A stretch of DNA of 64,000 nt from Anniella stebbinsi (lineage: Eukaryota > Chordata > Lepidosauria > Squamata > Anniellidae): contig JARDYH010000004.1 of NCBI GenBank assembly GCA_029215795.1, positions 29,454,001 to 29,518,000 of the forward strand, given 5' to 3'. Made by a program: the position numbers and the translations under genes. The notes below the pieces were generated by a model. That model saw only the letters and a list, made by a program, of their open reading frames with translations. It had not been told where the DNA came from and ran no database searches. This document shows positions 17,841 to 29,239 of this stretch, piece after piece; position 1 is the stretch's first letter, and the number at the start of each line of letters is the position of its first letter.

Positions 17841-19189
17841 TAGGTTATCTTAGCAGGGACAGGGCAGACCACTTGGTGCTCAGCTTTCTCCTCCAACACC
17901 TTGCTGCCACCTCACAGCATCTGCCATCTGAAGCAACCACCTCACTCTGCCTAATGGTAGGGCCGGCCTTGGTTCTACCACCGTACTGCGATCTTCCTCA
18001 TTAGATGAAAGTCACCCAATAGACACTAAAGAGCTTATTCCTTGCAATAAGTGTAGGACCCTATTCCCAAGGCCTTGATTAAAATGTGGGGCCTGCATTG
18101 AACAATGCAGTGGAGTCCCACAGATCTCTATCCCATATCTCAAGGACCATCTACTCCCAAATGAAGATGAGGAGGTTCATAAACTCATCTGGGCCAGATG
18201 CCCTTCTAAAGTACCCCCAACTATTGAGGTGAAGCGTGTGGTAACTGAGGTCTGGGCCATTTCATCAGTGGCGTCTAGTCCACGAATGCTTACTCAACCC
18301 TAAATCTTAGTTCCAAGTGGTTTTGTTATTTTCTTTTGAAGTCAATTTTCGCATTTAGATTTTGCAGAACTGCCACATCACTAGTATTCCACCACGGTAA
18401 GCAATAAATAACTGTTGGCACTGCACAAAAGAAGAAATTTCTGCACTGCCATTAGACATGCTTGTGCAAATTCATTTGCCCACGGCCAAGCAGTAGATAA
18501 AATTAGCAATCGTTGCCATCTGCAACATATGTATACAAGTTTATGGGTATTAAACAGATGCCCACAGTAAACATGAGCAGTACCGGTGTAATATACCAAA
18601 ATATACTATAAATCTGGCATATAAATTTGATTAGGCATAGTTGTGTAATCCAAATTGCATCAGGCCTTTTCTCTTCCAATGATCCCAGTTTATTCCAAAG
18701 ATTTAGGGGTAATCCATAAGAGGTGTGTGTGCTGTGCACTAGAAAATAAATACATTTAAAACTAAAATATAGCTCTGTGCTAACACGATCCACATTCTAC
18801 ACCAGGAAAACAGAATTCTGTGATATGCATAGATTATGAAAATTAAGTTAATGTATCTGATATATTCTGTTTCTGCTGCTCATGGGGAGGGACAAGGAAC
18901 TACAGTGAAGTCTTGCCCCACGGATCAACAGAAATCTAAAAAGCTAGAAGGACAACAGTATGATATTTTACCATAATCCACACACTTTTACAACCCCGGT
19001 TGCTGTTGTAAGGGCTAGAAACTTGGTTGTTGCTTTTTAAATGTGAAGGTTGAGATTCTCAAGATGCTGTTGAATTTGGCACTCTGTACTAAATTAAACT
19101 AGTGCCTATTACTGCACTACAATTAGAAGGGAGGTTGTTGCCATGGCACACCTTATCTGAATCAATACAGATGTGCAATTTGCATCTAT
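17841..19189. other. Unassigned sequence
   Basis: No exon, RNA gene or strong repeat was recognised. Composition is AT-rich. Open frames at 18381-18793 on the minus strand have no domain or codon signature. Confidence 0.45.
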
Positions 19190-19835
19190 GAGAACATAAG
19201 AAAAGCTCTGCTGGATTAGACTGAAAGTCCATCATGTCCAGCATTCCTTTTCCCAGAGTGGCCAAGTACATATCTCTAGGAAGCTCACAGCCATATATGA
19301 AGGCAATTGCTTGCTCCCATTGTTAGTATGCACCCTGAAATATTTAGTTATTTGACTTGCACCCTGCCTTTTTACCAAGGAAAAGGGTGCTCATGGCGGC
19401 ATGTGATGTGGTGAATATCCAAATTCAACTTTAAGAACAGACGAACAGAAGAAGAGCCATGCTGGATGAGACCAAGTCTAACATTCTGTTCACACAGTGG
19501 TCAACCTGTCGCCTGTGGCCAACCCACAGCAGAACATGAGTGCAGTAGCATCTTTATGCTTGTGTTCCCCAGCAACTGGCCTCTGATATTGGAGGTATCA
19601 TACAGCCACAAGGACTACTAGCCATTGATAGCCTCATCTCCAGGAATTTGTCTAATCCTCTTTAAAGCCTTCCAATTTGGTGGCCATCACTACATCTTGT
19701 GATAGTGAATTACGTAGTTTAACTACATGCTACGTGAAGAAGCGCTTCCTTTTTATCTGTCCTGAAACGTCTACAAACCAGCTTCATAGGATGATCCTGA
19801 GCTCTAGTATTATGAGATGGGAAGAAAATACTTAA
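19190..19835 (+). repeat. Two adjacent copies of a reptile interspersed repeat
   Basis: 19190-19270 and 19430-19835 both start with GAACATAAG/GAACAGAAGAAGAGC-type words followed by GCTGGAT(T/G)AGAC, CC..GTCCAGCATT and CACAGTGG. The second copy is longer and includes TTAAAGCCTTCCAATTTGGT and GTGAAGAAGCGCTTCC. Related pieces occur at 28600, 38005, 47795 and 59655. The family name was not assigned from sequence alone. Confidence 0.65.
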
Positions 19836-19883
19836 ATGCTTAGACCTCCTCTAAATAAAATTATTAAATAAACCTAAATAAAA

Positions 19884-20045
19884 CGGTCCTAGCTCAGTGC
19901 TGGAGTACATGTGCTATATGCAAAAGATTCTAGGTTCAATCCCTAGCATTGCCTTGTAGGGTTGAGGAAAACTCCTGCCTGAAACTCTGGAGAGCCACTG
20001 CCAATCAATATTGCTGACCTGGATGGGTTGGGCATTTCACAAACA
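19884..20045 (+). mobile_element. tRNA-derived SINE
   Basis: An A-box-like CCTAGCTCAGTG, B-box GGTTCAATCCC at 19933-19943, then GGAGAGCCACTGCCAATCA, CTGACCTGGATGG. This is a classic tRNA-derived SINE head and body. Mutations and a SINE body rule out a functional tRNA. Confidence 0.8.
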
Positions 20046-20263
20046 AAATGTCACTACACATGGATATAGTCAGAAAAAAAATGTGAACAATGAGGTCAAA
20101 TGACAATGGAATGGCAATGGCCACTGTGTTTATTTTCCATGCACTTAAAACTTTGAGTTATCACAGACTGTACTTTTTGCATTTCGTTTCCAATTATTAT
20201 TTTCCCTCTACACCTTTTGTGTGCATGTGCCAATTATACCTGTCAACTGACGATAACACCTTA

Positions 20264-20350
20264 TGCATCTGATGATGCGGCTTAGAGTCCCACAAAAGCT
20301 TATGCCACAATAAATTGTAGTCTTTAAGGTGCCGCAGGAGTCTTTGTTAT
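20264..20350 (+). repeat. Interspersed repeat (AAGCTTATGCCACAATAAA family)
   Basis: Words GCATCTGATGATG, AAAGCTTATGCCACAATAAA and TTTAAGGTGCCGCAGGA are shared with 39303-39445 and 47520-47760. It is a common interspersed repeat of reptile genomes of unassigned class. Confidence 0.65.
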
Positions 20351-21101
20351 ATTTCCAAACATTAACACAAGTTTCTCTCTTGCAAGTAAGATTGACAAAA
20401 TAACCTGGGTTAAACCCCATAACCTGTCTCAGATGCCAAGGAATCACATTCCTCCAGTATTTCACAGCTTACAGTAGGAACAGATGCATCAGCAATACCT
20501 ATTGGGCTTCTTCACATGAGCAAAATGAGGCATGCTCGCGGAGGTTTGTGGGTCCTTTTGAGGATGTCACCAAGCTCCTGCACCTTCCTCGGTAATTCCA
20601 TTTTTTGTTTTGTTTTTAAGTGATATCCTGACTCTGCTGAAATATCTTGGGATTTCCTATTGTGTAGAGAGGAAATTGAATTACAAACCACCCACTAGAG
20701 GGAGCTGTCCCATTCAGGGCTATGAGCAGCAAAATAAGTTTTCCTTTACAGACCACATTGCCCCTCTCCAGCAGTGTAATGCAGCTCCATTACAATTGCA
20801 TAAGAGAAGCAGGAAGCAAAGCCCTGGTAAGGAAATATGATTTCCCCTTAATCTAAAGAAACCCATTATCTCACCAGACCATCCTTACTTGAAGCCCAAC
20901 CCTCACTCATATTGCAAATAGCTGTATATCCATTTCCTCTGCAGTAACTTGTGCTCCAGCATACTAACAGCATAGCCTGTTAGCACACTAACACTTTCAC
21001 TTTACAAAGAACATAACGTTTAATCATAAAATGGGCTGGGTTGTATTTATTATAGCTTGACTGCAACCCAAACTGTATTCTCCAATATATAAGATACATC
21101 A
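20351..21101. other. Unassigned sequence
   Basis: No exon or repeat with recognisable ends was found. Confidence 0.4.
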
Positions 21102-21280
21102 TAGTGTAATGGTTACAGTGTTGAACTTTCACCTGGGTTCAAATCCCCATTCATTATCCCTCAGTCTAACCTATTTCACAGGTTTGTTGTGAGAATAAAT
21201 TTTGTGGGAGAGGGAGTGAGAACCATGAACGCCACCACCTTGACCTCCACGGATGAACAGTGGGATATAAATTACACATA
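21102..21280 (+). mobile_element. tRNA-derived SINE (second type)
   Basis: AGTGTAATGGTTACAGTG is A-box-like and GGGTTCAAATCCC (21135-21147) is a B box. The body carries CCTCAGTCTAACCTATTTCA, CAGGTTTGTTGTGAGAATAA and GAACCATGAACGCCACC, ending GGGATATAAATT. The same family on the minus strand is at 23675-23885. Confidence 0.82.
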
Positions 21281-21958
21281 TCAATGGCTCAGTGCTATTT
21301 ATTAATATTAAACAGTGACCAACTTATACAAGGTTTGAGTTTTTATAGTACAAATGGGAATGCCCAACAATCCGCATGTATTTGCCAAAAAACAAACAAA
21401 CAACCAGACAGGTAAGATTCCCCCTTTAAAAAGAAAATGGAAACAAATCTGCTCCTCACCCCACCATATTTTTTTACAGTAGGGATGGCAAACTCCCAGG
21501 ACCTCCAAAACGTGTGGGCCTTGCATGAGCAACTAAACAGCCCCCACTCAGATATTCCTAATGAAAACAAAATAGGAGTCAAAACCAGAGGAGCGTCACT
21601 CTCTCAGACTTAAAAGACAGACCTCTGAATAAACAGAGATAGAATTAATTCCTGCTAGTTTTATTCTAGGGTAGAAGGCACAGATGCACGGTTCCACTTT
21701 AATGTGTCTGTATGTGGTCTCTGGGGGATATCGAAGCAGCTCAGCCTAGTGACTTTGGTTCGGAGATGACGTGATGCGTCGCTAATGTAACCAGCTGAGG
21801 CGGCTCCAGAATTCCTAGACAAGCATCTTTTTCGCTCTCCCTGCTGAGCTGAGGTGGCTTCTGAGAGGGAAAAGAGCAACTCTTCAGCTTAGTGCTTATG
21901 AGCTGTCTGTCTACAAAGGGTGGGTGGGTAGGTGATTGCAAGTCCCTTGTCAGGAAGA

Positions 21959-21960
<2 letters not shown>

Positions 21961-21996
<36 letters not shown>
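21961..21996 (+). repeat. (CAG)12 trinucleotide repeat
   Basis: Twelve uninterrupted CAG units. Frames through it encode homopolymeric Gln, Ser, Ala, Leu, Cys or Ala runs flanked by unremarkable sequence, so it is treated as a non-coding microsatellite. Confidence 0.97.
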
Positions 21997-21998
<2 letters not shown>

Positions 21999-22787
21999 TG
22001 AGCGATAACAGGGACTCCAGCACTTCATTTGAGTTGTGGCAGGAGGGGGCTGATAGGAGGAGGTGAGCATATCTTTTAGCTGCCTCTTCTGTGACTTGGG
22101 ACATTGGTACATAATGGGCGGAGGCCTCTTCATGAAGATTCTTCCAATGTGGTCACTGGGCAAGTATTTACTACGGCTGTGTGTGCGGCAACCCAGTTAT
22201 AATATATAACAGTTATAATTGTAATTGAACTATTTCATTACAAGTCTTGACCCCATTGATTTGCGTATTGAATTTTGTGAAGAACATCAATCCAAGATAT
22301 ACCCATAACCCACGTTAGCACTTATTAAAACTGCAGCAAGAATTACATATGCAAAGTACTGGAAGAAAGCAGCAACCCCACTTTTAAAAAAAGTGTAGGA
22401 ATTAATTACTATGGTTAAATTAAGTACAACTGTAATAACTTACTAAAGACAACATTTTAAGTAGAACATAGTTACCTATTTTTAAAAAGTATTTATAAAT
22501 CACTTTTTTTGGCTCAAGGACGTGAAAGTAATGTACAATTTAAAATGATACAATAGTACAATAAAATCACCACAGAATAAAAGTAGGAATAAAACATTAT
22601 TTAAAACAAGCCCAAATATAATACATCCCTCAAAGGCCCAGGAAACAGCGCTGCTACACAACACATATGCTACGGTTGAGACTAATAGACAATTTTTCTC
22701 TCAGGTACCTTTCTTAAAAAGAAGAGTTATTTAAATTTAGTGGAAATATTATATGGTGCATTGACATGAAATGGTGTAGATGAGGTT
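21997..22787. other. Unassigned AT-rich sequence
   Basis: No coding exon. 22480-22640 resembles the A-rich internal part of a LINE tail (CACAGAATAAAAGTAGGAAT, AAAACATTATTTAAAACAAG) but lacks diagnostic motifs. Confidence 0.4.
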
Positions 22788-22912
22788 GCAGAACAGTAGT
22801 CCAGTATCTGGAAACTACAACTCCCATCATCCCTTAACGTTAGCTGTGCTGGCTGGAGCTGATGCGAGTTGGAGACCAACATCTGGAAAGCCATAGATTC
22901 TCTGTCCCTGGT
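22788..22912. repeat. Foldback repeat (ACTACAACTCCCATCATCCC family)
   Basis: Both arms are present: CTACAACTCCCATCATCCC on the left and GCTGATGCGAGTTGGAGACC followed by AACATCTGG on the right, around GCTGTGCTGGCTGGAGC. It ends TCTCTGTCCCTGG. Confidence 0.72.
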
Positions 22913-22996
22913 ATTGATCTCTGTATTTAATGTGCTCAGGTAGTTTGTGTCTGTAGGTACTTCATGCAGCAGAGAAAGAGAGAAAGAGGGTCAAGC

Positions 22997-23113
22997 TGTT
23001 CACACAACACACTGTACCACATCATGATTTATTGAAGCTGTGATGAGCAGCAACACCCGCAGGCACCATCCCGAATATTCAACCTGATCGTGGGTTGTTG
23101 CGTTGTGTGAACA
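22997..23113. repeat. Hairpin element with TGTTCACACAAC ends
   Basis: TGTTCACACAAC at 22997-23008 and its perfect inverse at 23102-23113 bound about 93 bases containing CCCGAATATTCAACCTGATC and CGTGGGTTGTTG. The end sequence and the internal GTGGGTTGTTG are shared with other foldbacks at 29.2 kb, 47.2 kb and 63.0 kb. Confidence 0.65.
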
Positions 23114-23674
23114 AGGACGTTGGGGGTTAAACAATCCTTGAATAAACCTAGACCAGGACAGTCAATCAATGAATGTTTGCTAGCAGTGGAGTATACTGTG
23201 GCTCTGCTGCTTTGGTAGGCTTGTAGGGAATGTGAAGTGCCTCTCAGTGATAACCCTAGTATGAACTCTGGATGGGTTAACTTAAACAAATGTATCTGAG
23301 TCAGAAACCCTTCATCTTAATCCCATAAGTGTGGGGCTGCTTGTAGATACTCAGCAGCTCGGGAGAGGCATTTAACAACATGCCCAAAAGCATGGTGATG
23401 TTTCAGAAATTCAGGGCAGTGAGCCCATAGTCTCCAGCTGTTCCTATATATCGGACAGTTTCCTGGTTACCTGTCCCTATTTTGCCTTTTGAAGTTGCCT
23501 TTTTAAAAAGAACAACAAAAAAAACAAACTGCTGTCTGTACATGTGCACCAGAGTCCTTTGGGTTTCAGCCAGGTGGGAAGGGTGGGTGCATCTTGACTC
23601 TAGTGCAAACACATGGATGCATAATGCTACTGCACTGCTTTCCCTTCGTCCCCTATCCAGATAATAGACGTGAC

Positions 23675-23885
23675 TTGATTTATTTGTTTCATCTTTTTCC
23701 CACCCTTTCTCCAAGGAGCTCAGGGCAGCATACGTGACCCTTCCTCATTTTATCCTCATAACAACCTGTAGGATAGTGACTGGCCCACAGTCACCCAGTG
23801 AGCTGCATAGCCAAATGGGAATTTGAACCCTGGTCTTCCAGGCACCAGCTCAGAGACTCTTCACCATTACACCGGACTGGCTGTC
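23675..23885 (-). mobile_element. tRNA-derived SINE (second type), minus strand
   Basis: Inverse of the family at 21102-21280: CACCCTTTCTCCAAGGAGCT, TTATCCTCATAACAACCTGT, CCAGTGAGCTGCATAGCC, and a B-box complement in GGGAATTTGAACCC. The head lies near 23880 (CACCATTACACCGGACTGG). Confidence 0.82.
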
Positions 23886-24367
23886 ATGCTTTCTGACTGT
23901 GCAAAGCACTTAATACCAGTAATCCTTGAAACAATTGCACAAAGATCGCCCGTGTTCTTATCGCCATGTTGCAGAATGGACAGCAGGCTGCAAGACAGTG
24001 GCTTGCCTAAGGCTGCAATTCATTGAAGAAAGCCTGCTTCCCTAGAAAAGGCCAAAAATGCAGAACGAACTATTATCCAGTCAGCAGTTCCGTTGCTCTT
24101 GCTTTACTTATAAGGGAACAGGGCAATAATTCCCTTCCAGTTCTTGCACCAAGCCTCCGTCCTTGTAAAGCAAAGGATTCCTCCTGGCTTTTGTGCCTCA
24201 CAAATCCAATGCTCCAAAATGTTTAGTCTCAACGGTGAAGGATAAATAGTTCAGATCTGAAGTCAGAGCCAAAGAACTCCGTGACACAGCACAGCCAATC
24301 CTGATCAGCGTTTCTCTCTAGGGCCTCCTTGGAGCAACCCTGTTTACCCCCCAGATAAAATTCATCC
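23886..24367. other. Unassigned sequence
   Basis: Short open frames at 23823-24226 (+) contain no domain. The segment around 23900-24015 (GCACAAAGATCGCCCGTGTT) does not match a repeat seen elsewhere in the window. Confidence 0.4.
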
Positions 24368-24555
24368 AAACATAGCTGAGTGATGGAGCAGATGTTTTGC
24401 ATGTAGAAGGTCACAGGTTCAGTCCCTGACATCTTCATTTTCCTATGTGTTGCGCTCCCGATAGACAAGAGGGCTCTGGGTTTGGAGCCCTCTGCCTTTC
24501 CTGTGCCCTGTTGGATAATACCATACAATAAGCAGCTGGATGGGCTTCTGAGCCC
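24368..24555 (+). mobile_element. tRNA-derived SINE
   Basis: CATAGCTGAGTGATGGAGCA as A-box region, GGTTCAGTCCC at 24416-24426 as B box, CTGACATCTTCATTTTCC downstream. The 3' part ends AGCAGCTGGATGGGCTTCTG. Diverged copy. Confidence 0.75.
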
Positions 24556-24860
24556 TTCTAGCTGACTTACTTTTCGAAGGCAGGGAGGGGACTGGAGAGG
24601 TCATAGGATATTGTGCAACCTAGCCTCTCCCTTCCCTGCCCATCACTATGCCCCCTTTTCTCCCTCTCCAACTTCTCCTATGAGGTCGCAGTAAGAGAAG
24701 CTTTCTGCAGCAGCTGGAAGGGGGTAGGGAGGGAAGATCCCCTATCAGATCTTCTCTTCCCTGTTCTTAGGTTTGTCTACAGGCACAGATGAAAAGTTCC
24801 GTAGCATCCTGCAGTGCCCCAGGAGCTGTATACGGAGCCATAGGATTCCTCTCCCCAGAT
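24556..24860. repeat. Pyrimidine/purine-biased segment with a small hairpin
   Basis: GGCAGGGAGGGGACTGGAGAGG at its left edge (24579-24600) pairs imperfectly with CCTCTCCCTTCCCTGCC at 24624-24640. The right edge (GGAGCCATAGGATTCCTC) resembles the CCTATGG edges of the 15-kb and 52.6-kb repeats. Possibly a divergent member of that foldback group. Confidence 0.4.
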
Positions 24861-26011
24861 CTCAAGTAGCTGAACTTGAAAGCTCTCTGCCCAAGCCCAT
24901 GGACAGCCACTACCATTTGGGGAAGACATGACAGATCAATCATCTCAATTCAGTATAATGATATATTATATATTGTATTTGTTGAAGAGAGCTATTGCAA
25001 AGCAGTTAACAGGAACACGGCCCATTTTATAACAATAAAATCAATAATCCTATTGGGAATACAAAGCAAGTCTGGATTTTTCTCTAATATTTGTTGCAAC
25101 AGAGTGCATGACACGGTTATTGTCACAGGAGCAAGGTCGTACAGGTCAGGGGTGGGGCCATCCCTGTAATGGAGCCAGAGTTCACAGGGCTGGAGTGCTT
25201 GGACTTTTTGAATGGCAGAGATGATGAAGTCATCTCCTGCCCTTAGGGTGGTCATTAATGCATTGCCAAAGAAAAGAAAGGAGAAGAAAAGACACCAAGA
25301 TGCATAACATTTGTGCATACTAATGTATATGTATAGACACACATTTAGAAATAACAACTGTAATTTAAATAGGAATACAATATTTCTCACCATAGTGGGG
25401 AATACTGATCAGGTGATCCATGTGCCTGCCCAATTTGTTGTTGTTGATGGTCAAGTTCAAGCTTTTTATAATTAAACTTGAGCTGGACAGCTCTTCAAAT
25501 AGAGAACTGCCCTCTATAAAGTAGAACATTTGGCCAGCTTAATCACCCTCCTCAAACTTCCCATTTCCCTTTCGGTTTAGCTGTAATTCCCACAGTATTT
25601 TTCAGGGAGTGGGGGGATGGATTTTCCTAGCAACAATACATTGCTGCGGGCTATCCCTGTTGCAATGCAAAGTATTTTGGGATGGCTTGATCCTGAATGG
25701 CTTTACAAGAGACCTTACAAAAGATTGGCATCACAAAAAAAACTGCTCCTGAGGGAGATGCAAATTGCTAGAACTGGTTTGTTGACTTTGAGATAACCTG
25801 TTTGTCCCTGGTTCCGGGAAAGAAACTTCTGGAAAATCTTGAATTAGTGGTCTTATGCTGTTTGGGGACCTGCAATCTCAAGCCTCACCAACCAAAGTCC
25901 AAACATGCTAACAACTACACTGCAATTTACGAGCTCAGTATTCTATGACTATCTATGACTGTCAGGTGATCCTAACAAACTGGGTATTATACTATGTGTT
26001 GCTCCTCTTTG
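24861..26011. other. Unassigned sequence with a short AGGACAGTCCTC-family fragment
   Basis: 25481-25537 holds GACAGCTCTTCAAATAGAGA and TGCCCTCTATAAAGTAG, matching the repeat near 56.9-57.2 kb. The 25000-25390 minus-strand frame has no recognisable domain. Confidence 0.4.
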
Positions 26012-26040
26012 GTGTGTGTGTGTGTGTGTGTGTGTGTGTG
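26012..26040 (+). repeat. (TG)n microsatellite
   Basis: About 14 TG units without interruption. Confidence 0.95.
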
Positions 26041-27451
26041 ACCAGGGCTGGCCCTACTATGAAGCAGTAGGAAGCAAGCATGGCAGGCAAAGTATGGGAG
26101 GAGCAGTGCTCTCCCCCTCCAAAGGGTCTGCTGATTCTTGGTCCTGCTGGCCACCTGCATGGCCAGCCATGCAGGCAGCTGGCAGGACCAAGAAGCAGTC
26201 ACTCACTCTCCTGCACGCCTCCCACCTCGCCATGCCTCCCAAACATGACAGCAAGACAGCTTACTTTTCCTGGCACAGACGCACGTGCCTGCATCACCAG
26301 CATGCTGCCTGTAAGGTCTTTCTGGATTTAGGGGCCACGTGGTGCCTGAGCGAGATCGGGCAATCGTGAGAAGTCCCGGAAGTTCCGGGATTTCTTGCAG
26401 TACTTTGATGGACGTGCAGGCTTCATGAGGCTTCTGAAGGCAGAAAGATCTTACAGGTAGTGCGCTGGTGACACAGATGCACATATCCACACCAGGAAAA
26501 GTAAGCTACCTGGCGGTGGGCAGGCGCACAGATCAGAGGGGAGGAGGAAGAGGAGGTGGCACGGTGGGTCACCACTTCAGGCGGCAACCTCCTTGGGCTG
26601 GGCCTGTGTGTGTGTGTACAAATCCACACAGCTGCCTGCATTTTTGGACTCTCCTTCAGGAAGTGGTTATGGAGACTATAATGATGAGCGACCACGAATT
26701 TAAATTCAAAGTATACCACTACACCAAAGCATGGGGCAAGACTGGAAAATGCAGAAATGACTACAAGGAATTCTTCCACTTTGCATAAGTGGGAAGAGAG
26801 GGGAAATAAATATAGCTCTGAATGGCACATACCACACCAGCTCAAGCATCCAGACAAAATAATCCGGCGAAGCAAAGAAATCAAAATCAGTTTTAGCAGA
26901 ACAAAATCTCACCTTCTCCCAACATCATGACAAAGACAATCTACTGATTCAAAGAAGCACTTGCATTTCATTTTTGTTCCTGCCCATAATATTCTGGGGC
27001 ATTTCCTGGTGATTCAAGCAGCTTCAAGCAAGTTGCAGCAATATTCAATCACTTAGCATTTATATAGCTTTTTAAACATTCACATTACTTCACAAAGATT
27101 ATTCGTTGGTAATCTTTAGAAGATCCCTGTGTGGTATTATTATCTTCCTAGTGCAGATGGCGAGCTTGCCTAAGTCAGTGCTCAGATTATGGGAGAAAAT
27201 TAAATAAATATCCACAAGCACAACCCTTGACTGTCATCACCCTGCTTCATTCACGGAATTTTACAGGGGATCCAGATGCTGCCCTCTTCCATTTGTGGCC
27301 TTCCTGGGTTTTCCCACCACTTCTTCCATCTTTTTTCCTTAAAGAAGAAAATCTGTAAAGGGAAAAAATGGAATAGCTGTACAAGGCCTTCTGATTTGTG
27401 CAATATTCTTTAATATATAATTACCCCACAGGACAATTATACTAAGGAACT
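26041..27451. other. Unassigned sequence; inverted segment at 26.1-26.5 kb
   Basis: CAGCAGACTCTTTGG-like and CACCTGCATGGCCAGCCATG words around 26140-26190 form a small palindrome (CATGGCCAGCCATG). ACATGACAGCAAGACAGCTT at 26245 and AGGAAAAGTAAGCTACCTGG at 26495 hint at a larger imperfect inverted repeat (about 26220-26520). No exon is convincing. Confidence 0.4.
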
Positions 27452-27780
27452 GTGTGTGTGTGTGTGGGGGGGTGCACCCTGAACTAAGCTTTGGACCACC
27501 CCAACTCATACATCCACACCTGCAGCTGAGTGTCTTCTTTGAGATACCTAGAACTGCATCCAGCCCAGTGCTTGGTTTAGGAACAAGATATTGTCAAGTG
27601 TGGTCTTCCATGCCAATAATACCAAGTGTGTGTGTGTGTGTGTGTGTGTGTACCATCTCATAGATGATCTCTCCCGGAGGTGTGGGTGTATGATTTGGGG
27701 TGGCCCAAAGCTCAGTTTGGGGTGCAATCTCCAGGTCCTTATTTACACCTACATGCATTAGGTATTATTGGCATGGGGAT
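27452..27780. repeat. Nested inverted repeats enclosing TG microsatellites
   Basis: (TG)n runs lie at 27452-27466 and 27626-27650. Arms about 27470-27525 and 27679-27732 are inverted copies sharing AAGCTTTGGACCACCCCAA. A second pair, CCATGCCAATAATACC at 27608-27623 and its inverse at 27760-27775, is offset from the first. Related arms recur at about 28225-28290 and 28398-28460, on the other side of the foldback at 27797-28161. Confidence 0.72.
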
Positions 27781-27796
27781 GCCATGCTTGACAGGG

Positions 27797-28161
27797 GGCT
27801 GGTTTGCACATAACAGTGGCAAATCATGAGTTAATTAACCCACAATTTGCTGGGATATGTGCTGCCACTGCTTTAAATATACAACTTCCGATTGGCCCAA
27901 TCATAAGTTGCTATGTGACATGCAAACCTGGACACTTTGGATTGTTTGTGCAATAAACAACCTGAAGTTATCTAACAACTAATCATAGATTAACTTCGGG
28001 TTGTTTAACCCACAAACAACCCAAAGTGTCCGAGTTCACATATCATTCAGCAACCTATGATAAGGCCGATTGGATGTTGCATATTTAAAGTGGCATCAGC
28101 ACACGATCCAGAAATTATGGGTTAATTAACCAACCCACAATTTGCCATTACATGCCAGCCG
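27797..28161. repeat. About 365-bp foldback element (GGCAAATCATGAG family)
   Basis: The left arm starts GGCTGGTTTGCACATAACAG, then GGCAAATCATGAGTTAATTA. The right arm ends ACAATTTGCCATTACATGCC. Internal mirrored words include ACACTTTGGATTGTTTG and AAACAACCCAAAGTGTC, and CCGATTGG on both sides. Symmetry centre near 27990. No coding capacity. A partial copy is at about 4040-4150. Confidence 0.8.
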
Positions 28162-28599
28162 GATCAGTATCTTGCAGCAAAGTGTTGAGCCACATACAAT
28201 TCTATGCCTTCTTGTAGAGGAAAGACCCTTGGATGTTTGGGTGTGGACTAAAGCTTAGTCTGAGGTACACATCCCCATTTCCTTATTTGTAATTGTCATC
28301 TAGAGTTGTAACACATTGCACATTAGTTATCCTGTGCAAAAACAACAGGCTTGATTGGAGAGAATTCTTGTGGACCTCATAGACTCGAGTCCCTCAATCA
28401 TGGAGATACAATATGGGGTAGGCCAAAGCTTAGTTTGGGGTGCAGGGGCATAGAAACTTTAGTTTTTGTTTTTTTTAAGTTACCGATTGTGCTCTGTTTC
28501 AAATAAAGAACTGGGAAGTAGTAACCAATTTCAGCATTGTGGTGGATCTGATGACAGCCTGAGTAAACAAAACAATGCAGCATTGGAGACCAGACCTCC
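28162..28599. repeat. Second flank of the 27.5-kb composite
   Basis: 28225-28290 and 28398-28460 contain GGACTAAAGCTTAGTCTGAG and GGCCAAAGCTTAGTTTGGGG, relatives of the arms at 27470 and 27720. The block is probably another copy of the same inverted-repeat family. Confidence 0.5.
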
Positions 28600-28700
28600 T
28601 CCTCAATCAGCCACAGAAATGGTTCTCACAGGCAGTTGGTTGGCCTCTGTGTCAACAGAATGCTGGACTAAATGGGCCCTTGGTCTGATCCAGCAGGGCT
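28600..28700 (-). repeat. Reptile interspersed repeat, minus-strand fragment
   Basis: CAGTTGGTTGGCCTCTGTG, AGAATGCTGGACTAAATGGG and CTTGGTCTGATCCAGCAGGG are the inverse of the copies at 19190-19835. It directly abuts an L2-like tail. Confidence 0.65.
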
Positions 28701-29030
28701 CTTCTTATTTTTTTTATTGAATTTTTATACTGTCTAACAGTCGAGGCTCTCTGGCCAGTGCACAATTAAAACCATAAAATACTACAAGTATCCAAATAAA
28801 TTTAAAACATTAAAAGTTCAAAAATGCTTAAAAAGTTAGAGTCCAGAGAAAGCCTGTGTGAAAAGATATGTTTTCAGGAGGCATTTAAAGGGTGTTACAT
28901 TTTCCGCCTCCTGAACAGCATGAGGGAGGCTTTTCCAGAGGGTGGGTGCCACTACAGAGAAGGCCCACCAGCGAGGTTCTTCATGGGGACATTCTGTTCA
29001 TTTCGGAATGGTGGGCAAGACCTCCTCTAA
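28701..29030 (-). mobile_element. L2-like LINE 3'-end fragment, diverged
   Basis: TTTTTATACTGTCTAACAGT and GAGGCTCTCTGGCCAGTG correspond to the 3' tail words, followed by AAAGCCTGTGTGAAAAGAT and the inverse of the terminal coding part (GAGGGAGGCTTTTCCAGAGG, GCCACTACAGAGAAGGCCCA). Confidence 0.7.
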
Positions 29031-29239
29031 AGATCGTGAATGTCATCTTATGTTCTTAGAAGTTCAGGTTTGGAATGGTACTAGATCGTGCCCCCACAGC
29101 CTTCTAAAAGAGTAGTCTAGGGGCTCCATTAACAAAATATATCCCCCCCCTACAGCCTTTTTGTAATTCAAGCACAGCCTAAGGCTACTTGTGCTCAAGG
29201 CAGAGGCAAGACTTCTTATACTCTAGCTCACCCTCTTAG

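Noticed and set aside
19884..20045. Possible tRNA gene (A and B boxes)
   Set aside because: Cloverleaf stems are not maintained and a SINE body follows; same for 21102, 24368, 38721 and 51141.
21741..22163. Poly-Cys/poly-Leu frames through the (CAG)12 tract
   Set aside because: Produced by the microsatellite itself; no flanking coding signature.
26468..26788. 106-codon plus-strand frame ending KEFFHFA
   Set aside because: No recognisable domain, splice context or repeat support; codon composition is not distinctive.
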